From: an uncultured Eubacterium sp.
Lineage (GTDB): Bacteria > Bacillota > Clostridia > Lachnospirales > Lachnospiraceae
DNA: 5,335 nt
Reading direction: 5' to 3'
Assembly (NCBI GenBank): GCA_946412445.1
Contig: CAMKHH010000111.1
Location: 1-5,335, forward strand
Below the pieces are notes generated by a model. It was given only the letters and a program-made list of their open reading frames with translations. It was not told the DNA's origin and made no database searches. Shown here piece after piece: positions 1 to 5,335 of the stretch. Both the position numbers and the translations under genes were made by a program. The stretch's first letter is position 1. Each line of letters starts with the position of its first letter.

Positions 1-8
1 GGTTAAAC

Positions 9-917
9 ATGAATCTGATTGAATGGTTAAAGGTGCTGCTCCTTGGAATTGTAGAAGGAATTACAGAGTGGCTGCCTATAAGCAGCACCGGGCACCTGAT
101 TCTTGTAAACGAGTTCATAAAATTACAACAGAGTCCGGCGTTTATGGAGATGTTCAACGTGGTGATACAGTTGGGTGCGATTCTGGCTGTCGTGGCACTC
201 TATATAGAAAAGCTCTGGCCGTTCCACACCAGAAAGCATGCTCCGGACAAACCGGTGTTTGCCAATCCAAGTGATAATAAGGCTCTGGCCTGGTGCCAGA
301 ATTTTATGACGAATTACTTTTATATGGACAAAATCATTTTATGGCTGAAAATTGTAGTGGCCTGTCTTCCGGCCATGGTAATCGGACTGCCGCTGGATGA
401 CTGGATGGAGGAACATCTCCATAATTACTTCGTAGTATCTCTGATGCTGATTATCTATGGTGTTCTGTTTATCGTGATAGAAAATTATAACAAGAACAGA
501 AAGCCCGGTATCCGGCGCTTAAAGGATATTACTTTCCAGGATGCATTGCTCATAGGCGTCTTTCAGGTATTTTCGCTGATTCCGGGAACCTCTCGTTCTG
601 GTGCCACAATTATAGGTGGTATTCTGCTTGGGGCGACAAGGGAGGTGGCTGCGGAATTTACATTCTTCCTGGCAATTCCGGTCATGTTTGGAGCCAGCCT
701 CATTAAATTGCTGAAGTTCGGATTTTCTTTTACCGGAACGGAAGCTTCCGTGCTGATTATAGGCATGGTATCAGCCTTTGCCGTATCCGTACTGGCGATT
801 AAATTCCTGATGGGCTACATAAAGAAACATGATTTCAAAGTATTTGGCTGGTATCGGATTGCATTGGGCATTCTGGTTCTGCTCTATTTTGGGATTAAAG
901 GCTTTACAGCAGCATAG
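9..917 (+). CDS. uppP: Undecaprenyl-diphosphatase (UppP/BacA family)
   Basis: This integral membrane enzyme removes a phosphate from undecaprenyl diphosphate, regenerating the lipid carrier for peptidoglycan and other envelope polymers; extra copies are known to raise bacitracin tolerance. Both family signatures are visible. The first is [14 protein letters not shown] at residues 16-29, with E16, E20, S26 and H29. The second is PGTSRSGAT at 192-200, with R196 as the expected phosphate-binding arginine. Hydrophobic segments lie at about 48-66, 109-129, 140-158, 178-191, 217-235, 247-271 and 282-298. The protein has 302 residues, somewhat longer than the roughly 270 of the Escherichia coli enzyme; the extra length is mainly a polar stretch at about 71-107 between membrane segments. 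The ATG at 9 places the first signature at the usual distance from the N terminus. Only eight bases precede it, so the ribosome site and promoter cannot be judged. Family assignment is secure. Confidence 0.97.
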   Translation: MNLIEWLKVLLLGIVEGITEWLPISSTGHLILVNEFIKLQQSPAFMEMFNVVIQLGAILAVVALYIEKLWPFHTRKHAPDKPVFANPSDNKALAWCQNFMTNYFYMDKIILWLKIVVACLPAMVIGLPLDDWMEEHLHNYFVVSLMLIIYGVLFIVIENYNKNRKPGIRRLKDITFQDALLIGVFQVFSLIPGTSRSGATIIGGILLGATREVAAEFTFFLAIPVMFGASLIKLLKFGFSFTGTEASVLIIGMVSAFAVSVLAIKFLMGYIKKHDFKVFGWYRIALGILVLLYFGIKGFTAA

Positions 918-926
918 AAGACATAT

Positions 927-951
927 ACAGCCCACGGAATGTGGGCTGTTT
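927..951 (+). terminator. Hairpin after uppP, weak terminator or processing stem
   Basis: A perfect 9-bp inverted repeat begins ten bases after the uppP stop: ACAGCCCAC (927-935) pairs with GTGGGCTGT (941-949) around a 5-base loop. The stem is GC-rich, but only three T residues (949-951) follow before a G, so full Rho-independent termination is doubtful. Partial termination or mRNA 3'-end protection between uppP and the next gene is equally plausible. Confidence 0.5.
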
Positions 952-971
952 GAACAGGATGGAGAAAACAT

Positions 972-1705
972 ATGAAGGAAACTGTAGCAACAATTCCCCT
1001 GATGGATGCTTTTCAGGCAGAGGATGAATGTCCTTTTTGCTTTTTGGAACGGGAAGCAGAGCAGCATGCGATATCTTTTATTCTTGGTTCCGCCTATATG
1101 GAAGATGACATCAGGATGAAAACCGATGAATCGGGATTTTGCCGGCATCATTATAAGATGATGTATGATTACGGGAACCGGCTTGGAAGCGCCCTTATCT
1201 TAAGTACCCATCTGAAAAAACTGAATCAGGAGCTGAAAAAGCAAATGGACGCGTTTAAACCCGGAAAATCTTCTCTGACATCCAGACTGAAGAAAGCGAA
1301 TCCGGCTCAGGATGCGGCTGATACACCGATTGGCAGCTGGCTGGATGAGAGAGAAAACTCCTGCTACGTCTGCGATCACTTTAAAAGCAATTATCAGAGA
1401 TATCTGGATACCTTTTTTGATATGTATAAGAAGAATCCGGAATTCTGCCGCATTTCCGTGATCTTATAGAGGTAGGGGAGAAAAAACTGAATGATAAGCA
1501 AAAGTCGGAATTTTATCCACAATTGTTTCAGCTGATGCGTGGAAATTTGAAGCGTCTGGAGGAAGAAGTAAACTGGTTTGTGGATAAGAATGACTACAGG
1601 AATAAAGATGCTGACTGGGGAACTTCCAGAGACAGTATTCAGCGTGCCATGCAAAAAGCAGCAGGAGGGTATCCTGCAGATGCTGAATTTAAGATGAATC
1701 CATAA
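972..1705 (+). pseudogene. DUF6062-type protein gene, broken by a small frameshifting deletion
   Basis: Function is unknown; the name is a domain-of-unknown-function family recognised from memory. The ATG at 972 has GGAG at 961-964, seven bases away. The open frame gives 165 residues and stops at 1467-1469. Residues 1-158 look normal: CPFC at 20-23, GFC-RHH at 55-60 and CYVC at 131-134, apparently two similar Cys/Cys...Cys/His modules that could bind metal. After F158 the last seven residues look out of frame. Reading from 1445 in another frame gives LPHFRDLIEVGEKK and then 86 residues in all, ending at the TAA at 1703-1705. LPHF matches the position after the conserved cysteine of module two. 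The arrangement fits loss of 3n+1 bases, by my estimate about 30-35, removing roughly 11 codons including that cysteine. No other stop or shift is seen, so the lesion is recent or a sequence error. Intact length would be about 255 residues. Confidence 0.8.
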
Positions 1706-1775
1706 GGACTGCGTCAATTAGATGCAGGTTTATGGCTGAATAGTAACATGATTTTAAATTTAATAAAAAAATCTC

Positions 1776-1805
1776 TTGTAAAAATGTGGGTTTCATGGTT
1801 ATAAT
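1776..1805 (+). promoter_or_regulatory. Predicted sigma-A-type promoter of pfp
   Basis: TTGTAA (1776-1781) and TATAAT (1800-1805) are separated by 18 bases, giving a perfect -10 and a fair -35, with AT-rich sequence upstream (1751-1771). Transcription would start near 1812, leaving a leader of about 40 nt before the pfp ATG. A second TATAAT at 1809-1814 has no matching -35 at normal spacing. The position just upstream of a well-formed ribosome site supports the call. Confidence 0.65.
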
Positions 1806-1839
1806 GCCTATAATGATTGTGCAAAACTATCAATGTTAC

Positions 1840-1845
1840 AGGAGG
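1840..1845 (+). promoter_or_regulatory. Ribosome binding site that fixes the pfp start
   Basis: AGGAGG lies seven bases before the ATG at 1853, an ideal spacing. It decides between this ATG and an in-frame TTG at 1817, which would place the ribosome site inside the coding region and would start only about five bases after the predicted transcription start. Confidence 0.9.
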
Positions 1846-1852
1846 AAAGAGC

Positions 1853-3106
1853 ATGACAAAAAAACGCAATATCATCGTAGGGCAGTCCGGGGGTCCTACA
1901 TCGGTTATCAATTCTTCACTTGCAGGAGTCTATAGCAATGCCATTGAGAGAGGTTTTCATAAGGTATATGGAATGCTCCATGGTATTCAGGGGCTTCTGG
2001 ACGAGCAGTACGTGGATTTGTCCACGCAGATACACAGTGATCTGGATATCGAGCTTTTGAAGAGAACACCCTCTGCATTCTTAGGTTCCTGTCGCTTTAA
2101 GCTGCCGGAAATCCATGAGAACAGGGAAATCTTTGAGAAGGTATTTGAGATACTGAATCGTCTGGACATAGATTCATTTATCTATATAGGCGGCAACGAT
2201 TCCATGGATACGATAAAAAAACTCTCTGATTATGGAATACTCACCGGGCAGCCCCAGAAATTCCTGGGCGTGCCGAAGACCATTGATAACGACCTGGCAT
2301 TGACAGATCACACACCGGGATTCGGCAGCGCGGCAAAATACATCGGTGCTTCCACGAAGGAAATCATCCGGGATGCACTGGGACTTACTTACTGTAAACC
2401 AATGATTACCGTCATAGAGGTGATGGGAAGAAATGCAGGATGGCTCACAGGTGCAACCGCTCTGGCAAAGACCGAGGAATGCGAGGGCCCGGATTTCATT
2501 TACCTTCCCGAAATGTCCTTTGATCTGGAAAAATGCCTGAAGAAGATCCGTGCTCTTCTGAAGAAGAAGGATTCTATCGTAATAGCAGTTTCAGAAGGTC
2601 TGAAGCTGGAAGATGGACGCTATGTGTGTGAACTCTCAGGAGGTGCAGACTATGTGGATGCCTTTGGCCACAGACAGCTTCAGGGCACGGCTGCTTACCT
2701 GGCCGGTTTCTTTTCCGCTGAAATTGGGTGTAAAGCCAGAAGTGTGGAATTCTCTACTTTGCAGCGAAGCGCATCCCATATGGCATCCAGGGTGGATATT
2801 GACGAAGCATTTATGGTGGGCGGTGCCGCGGTAAAGGCTGCTGATGAAGGGGATACCGGCAAGATGGTGGTCATTGACCGCGTTTCAGATGACCCTTATA
2901 TGAGTTCGGCAGGAATCTATGATGTCCACCGGATTGCAAATGAGGAGAAGGTGGTTCCGAGAGACTGGATGAACCGTGAAGGCGATTATGTGACCAAGGA
3001 TTTTGTGGACTATGTAAAGCCGCTGATACAGGGAGACTATCAGCCGATTATGGTCAATGGCCTGCCGCGGCATCTTGTACTAAATAAAAAACAAAAGAGG
3101 AAATAA
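1853..3106 (+). CDS. pfp: PPi-dependent 6-phosphofructokinase
   Basis: This cytosolic enzyme phosphorylates fructose 6-phosphate to fructose 1,6-bisphosphate, using pyrophosphate as donor, reversibly. The 417-residue protein has the phosphofructokinase fold signatures in order: GQSGGPTSVIN from residue 10, GGNDS at 113-117, PKTIDND at 141-147 with D145 as the expected catalytic base, and MGRNAGW at 191-197 for sugar-phosphate binding. Two positions that separate donor types are both of the PPi kind: D116, where ATP enzymes have glycine in GGDGS, and K142, where ATP enzymes have glycine in PGTIDND. The length is near 400, longer than the ~320 of bacterial ATP enzymes and typical of the clostridial PPi group. 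The start is set by AGGAGG at 1840-1845. The gene has its own promoter and terminator. It sits upstream of ppdK, another PPi-using glycolytic enzyme. Donor preference is inferred from sequence; some relatives accept ATP. Confidence 0.95.
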   Translation: MTKKRNIIVGQSGGPTSVINSSLAGVYSNAIERGFHKVYGMLHGIQGLLDEQYVDLSTQIHSDLDIELLKRTPSAFLGSCRFKLPEIHENREIFEKVFEILNRLDIDSFIYIGGNDSMDTIKKLSDYGILTGQPQKFLGVPKTIDNDLALTDHTPGFGSAAKYIGASTKEIIRDALGLTYCKPMITVIEVMGRNAGWLTGATALAKTEECEGPDFIYLPEMSFDLEKCLKKIRALLKKKDSIVIAVSEGLKLEDGRYVCELSGGADYVDAFGHRQLQGTAAYLAGFFSAEIGCKARSVEFSTLQRSASHMASRVDIDEAFMVGGAAVKAADEGDTGKMVVIDRVSDDPYMSSAGIYDVHRIANEEKVVPRDWMNREGDYVTKDFVDYVKPLIQGDYQPIMVNGLPRHLVLNKKQKRK

Positions 3107-3122
3107 AAATAAGCTTTATTAT

Positions 3123-3181
3123 AGTTCAGCCACATTACTACGGCTATCAGGCCGGAAGCAGTGTGGCTGAACTGTATTTTT
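3123..3181 (+). terminator. Rho-independent terminator of pfp
   Basis: A perfect 12-bp inverted repeat, AGTTCAGCCACA (3123-3134) and TGTGGCTGAACT (3162-3173), encloses a 27-base loop that can itself form a small stem, CGGC (3141-3144) with GCCG (3151-3154). A run of five T residues (3177-3181) follows, with another T-run at 3188-3192. It begins 16 bases after the pfp stop and separates pfp from the ppdK promoter. Confidence 0.87.
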
Positions 3182-3217
3182 CCTGACTTTTTCAGACTTA
3201 ATGCGACGTAAAAATAC

Positions 3218-3245
3218 TTGACTATGTAAGATGTTATGTTACAAT
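3218..3245 (+). promoter_or_regulatory. Predicted strong sigma-A-type promoter of ppdK
   Basis: TTGACT (3218-3223) and TACAAT (3240-3245) are 16 bases apart, each matching consensus at five of six positions. The -10 is extended by TG at 3237-3238 (TGT before TACAAT), and an A-rich stretch (3209-3214) lies just upstream. Transcription would start near 3252. Such a promoter suits a highly expressed glycolytic gene and lies directly downstream of the pfp terminator. Confidence 0.77.
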
Positions 3246-3247
3246 AA

Positions 3248-3311
3248 ATGTGTGCGTCTTGTCAGGCGTACATGTGAACATATATAGAGGTATATCCAGG
3301 AAAAAACTGGA
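3248..3311 (+). promoter_or_regulatory. Structured 5' leader of ppdK (two candidate hairpins)
   Basis: The leader from about 3252 to 3361 is roughly 110 nt, long for a simple gene. One hairpin pairs 3248-3258 with 3265-3275 around the loop TTGTCA; all 11 positions can pair in RNA if four or five G-U wobbles are allowed, and it would sit at the very 5' end of the transcript. A second small hairpin pairs TCCAG (3295-3299) with CTGGA (3307-3311) around an A-rich loop. Neither blocks the ribosome site, and no T-run follows either, so attenuation is not indicated. A role in protecting the 5' end of the mRNA is an inference. I do not recognise a known riboswitch. Confidence 0.4.
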
Positions 3312-3344
3312 AATACTTTACTATAGAATTTTAAATTACATTTT

Positions 3345-3350
3345 AGGAGG
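3345..3350 (+). promoter_or_regulatory. Ribosome binding site of ppdK
   Basis: A perfect AGGAGG lies eleven bases before the ATG at 3362. This spacing is a little longer than ideal, but no nearer in-frame start exists, and the protein aligns with the family from its first residues (MAKWVYLF). Confidence 0.88.
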
Positions 3351-3361
3351 AAAGAGTAACT

Positions 3362-5335
3362 ATGGCAAAATGGGTTTACTTATTTAAAGAAGGCGATGCA
3401 GGTATGAGAAACCTTCTTGGTGGCAAAGGTGCTAACTTGGCAGAGATGACCAATTTAGGACTGCCAATCCCTCAGGGCTTTACTGTTACAACAGAGGCTT
3501 GTACCGATTATTATAACAGTGGTAAAAAGATAACTGATGAAATCAAAGATCAGATTTTTGCTGCCTTAGTTGAATTAGAGAATATGCAGGGTAAAAAGTT
3601 CGGAGACAATACAGATCCGCTGCTCGTATCTGTTCGTTCCGGAGCCAGAGCGTCTATGCCGGGCATGATGGATACAATCCTGAACCTGGGATTAAATGAC
3701 GTGGCTGTAGAAGGATTTGCACAGAAAACCGGAAACCCGAGATTTGCATATGATTCTTACAGAAGATTCATCCAGATGTATTCAGATGTTGTTATGGAAG
3801 TAAGTAAGACGAAGTTTGATGCTATTCTGGAATCAGTGAAAGAAGCAAAGGGCTATAAGTTAGATACTGAATTAACAGCTGATGATTTAAAAGAAGTAAT
3901 TGCAAAATACAAAGAGTTATACAAAAAAGAGTTAGGACAGGACTTCCCTCAGGATGCAAAAGAGCAGCTGATGGGCGCTGTTACAGCCGTATTCCGTTCC
4001 TGGGATAACCCCCGTGCAATCGTATACAGAAGAATGAACGATATTCCCGGCGACTGGGGAACTGCCGTTAACGTTCAGGCCATGGTATTTGGTAACATGG
4101 GCAATACATCCGGTACAGGTGTTGCTTTCACACGTAACCCTGCAACAGGAGAGAATGGCGTATTCGGTGAATACCTGATCAATGCACAGGGCGAGGACGT
4201 TGTTGCAGGTATCAGAACACCTCAGCCAATCACCAAATTGGCAGAAGATCTTCCGGAATGCTATAAGGAGTTCATGGAAATCTCCAAGAAACTGGAAGAC
4301 CATTATGCGGATATGCAGGATATGGAATTCACAATTCAGGAAGGTAAATTATACTTCCTGCAGACCAGAAGCGGTAAGAGGACTGCTCAGGCGGCTCTGA
4401 ATATTGCCTGCGATCTGGTGGATGAAGGAAAGATCACTCCGGAAACAGCGGTAAGCAGGATCGAAGCGAAGTCTCTGGATCAGTTACTGCATCCTACCTT
4501 TGATCCCGCGGCTTTAAAGGCAGGCAGAGTGCTGGGGTCCGCACTTCCGGCTTCCCCTGGTGCTGCAGCGGGTAAAGTTTACTTTACAGCTGAAGATGCC
4601 AAAGCAGCAGCAGAAAAAGGTGAGAGAGTTGTTCTCGTTCGTCTTGAAACATCTCCGGAAGACATCGAAGGCATGCATGCAGCCGAAGGTATCTTAACCG
4701 TTCGCGGTGGTATGACTTCTCACGCAGCCGTAGTTGCACGTGGAATGGGTACCTGCTGTGTGTCTGGCTGCGGAGAAATTAAAATCGATGAAGCAGCAAA
4801 ATATTTTGAATTAGCCGGAGAGCACATCGTAGAAGGTGATTACATCTCTCTGGATGGTTCAACAGGTAATATTTACCTGGGAGATATCAAAACTGTTGAA
4901 GCTTCTGTAGGCGGAAACTTCGGAAGAATCATGGCATGGGCTGATGAATTCAGAAAGTTACAGGTAAGAACCAATGCTGATACACCAGAAGATGCTAAAA
5001 ATGCAGTAAATCTGGGAGCCGAAGGTATCGGACTTTGCCGTACAGAGCATATGTTCTTTGAAAGCGACAGAATTGAGAAAATCAGAAAGATGATTTTGTC
5101 TAATACGGTAGAAGCAAGAGAAGCAGCACTGGCTGACTTGATTCCGTTCCAGAAAGGCGATTTCAAAGGACTGTATGAGGTTATGGAGGGCAAACCGGTC
5201 ACCATCCGTTTCTTAGATCCTCCGCTTCATGAGTTTATCCCGACGCAGGAATCAGACATTGCTGCGCTCGCAAAAGATATGAACCTGACAGTTGAAGAGG
5301 TAAAGGCTACCTGCGACAGCTTACATGAGTTCAAC
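3362..5335 (+). CDS. ppdK: Pyruvate, phosphate dikinase (3' end outside window)
   Basis: This cytosolic enzyme interconverts pyruvate, ATP and phosphate with PEP, AMP and PPi through a phosphohistidine; in glycolytic anaerobes it can run toward pyruvate and ATP. The window holds 658 codons without a stop; the family has about 875 residues, so roughly the last quarter is cut off by the window edge. Domains appear in order. The N-terminal nucleotide-binding domain has GGKGANLAEM with K22, SVRSGARASMPG with R92, and the strand ending FLQTRSGKRT near 335-345. The swivelling phosphohistidine domain has GGMTSHAAVVARG with catalytic H454 (His455 in the Clostridium symbiosum enzyme). The PEP/pyruvate-binding barrel begins after about 530, with CRTEHMFF (R560) and TIRFLDPP (R616). 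The remaining barrel residues, including the catalytic cysteine near 831, lie beyond the edge. The gene has its own promoter and leader. Identity is very secure. Confidence 0.98.
   Translation, partial: MAKWVYLFKEGDAGMRNLLGGKGANLAEMTNLGLPIPQGFTVTTEACTDYYNSGKKITDEIKDQIFAALVELENMQGKKFGDNTDPLLVSVRSGARASMPGMMDTILNLGLNDVAVEGFAQKTGNPRFAYDSYRRFIQMYSDVVMEVSKTKFDAILESVKEAKGYKLDTELTADDLKEVIAKYKELYKKELGQDFPQDAKEQLMGAVTAVFRSWDNPRAIVYRRMNDIPGDWGTAVNVQAMVFGNMGNTSGTGVAFTRNPATGENGVFGEYLINAQGEDVVAGIRTPQPITKLAEDLPECYKEFMEISKKLEDHYADMQDMEFTIQEGKLYFLQTRSGKRTAQAALNIACDLVDEGKITPETAVSRIEAKSLDQLLHPTFDPAALKAGRVLGSALPASPGAAAGKVYFTAEDAKAAAEKGERVVLVRLETSPEDIEGMHAAEGILTVRGGMTSHAAVVARGMGTCCVSGCGEIKIDEAAKYFELAGEHIVEGDYISLDGSTGNIYLGDIKTVEASVGGNFGRIMAWADEFRKLQVRTNADTPEDAKNAVNLGAEGIGLCRTEHMFFESDRIEKIRKMILSNTVEAREAALADLIPFQKGDFKGLYEVMEGKPVTIRFLDPPLHEFIPTQESDIAALAKDMNLTVEEVKATCDSLHEFN

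Noticed and set aside
771..1151. Minus-strand open frame of 126 residues opposite uppP and the DUF6062 gene
   Set aside because: It spans the ends of two clear plus-strand genes, contains the intergenic hairpin, and its translation resembles no protein family I know.
1473..1705. Separate gene for the C-terminal part of the DUF6062 protein, starting at CTG 1487 or TTG 1523
   Set aside because: A GGGGAG lies before the CTG at 1487, but it falls within sequence that reads naturally as protein in the intact frame, and the product would be a fragment of one domain; a broken gene is simpler.
1709..1727. Possible terminator after the DUF6062 gene
   Set aside because: CTGCGT and ATGCAG can form a 6-bp stem with one wobble, but it is weak and followed by no real T-run.
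1817..1852. Upstream in-frame TTG start for pfp, adding 12 residues
   Set aside because: It would place the excellent AGGAGG site inside the coding region, lies about five bases from the predicted transcription start, and has no ribosome site of its own; the ATG at 1853 fits the family N terminus.
3108..3120. Short AT palindrome around AAGCTT after pfp
   Set aside because: Five-base A/T arms with a three-base loop are expected by chance in AT-rich spacer; the strong terminator just downstream explains the site.
3932..4303. Minus-strand open frame of 123 residues opposite ppdK
   Set aside because: It lies wholly opposite strongly conserved PPDK coding sequence, is cysteine-rich in a way typical of reverse-frame translation, and has no recognisable domain.
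4873..5205. Minus-strand open frame of 110 residues opposite the PEP-binding part of ppdK
   Set aside because: The plus strand encodes conserved catalytic motifs here; the serine-rich reverse translation is a shadow.

Overview
The window reads as ordinary chromosome of a Gram-positive anaerobe of the class Clostridia, most likely family Lachnospiraceae. The grounds are the strong AGGAGG ribosome sites, moderate GC, a pyrophosphate-type phosphofructokinase, a pyruvate phosphate dikinase whose active-site numbering follows the Clostridium symbiosum enzyme to within one residue, and a DUF6062-type protein, a family I associate with this group. The species is not determined. All genes lie on the + strand.

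Layout. Positions 9-917 encode undecaprenyl-diphosphatase (uppP), complete, but its ribosome site and promoter lie mostly left of the window. A 9-bp hairpin follows its stop. Positions 972-1705 hold a DUF6062-type gene that is broken: an apparent small deletion near 1443-1448 shifts the frame and removes part of the second Cys/His module, so the intact reading continues in another frame to 1705. A 147-bp gap (1706-1852) carries a good promoter and ribosome site for positions 1853-3106, a PPi-dependent 6-phosphofructokinase (pfp). A strong hairpin terminator follows. The 255-bp gap 3107-3361 then supplies a near-consensus promoter and a structured leader of about 110 nt for ppdK (pyruvate phosphate dikinase), which starts at 3362 and runs off the right edge after 658 codons, about three quarters of the enzyme.

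How the genes fit together. pfp and ppdK are two enzymes of PPi-linked glycolysis: PFP can use PPi instead of ATP to make fructose 1,6-bisphosphate, and PPDK interconverts PEP, AMP and PPi with pyruvate, ATP and phosphate. They are adjacent but have separate promoters with a terminator between them, so they look like neighbouring single-gene units, not one operon. uppP (recycling of the cell-wall lipid carrier) and the DUF6062 gene form a possible upstream transcript with no evident functional link to the glycolytic pair.

I found no mobile element, CRISPR array, tRNA, rRNA or known riboswitch, and no sign of a new defence or biosynthetic system. The points most worth checking are the broken DUF6062 gene and the ppdK leader.
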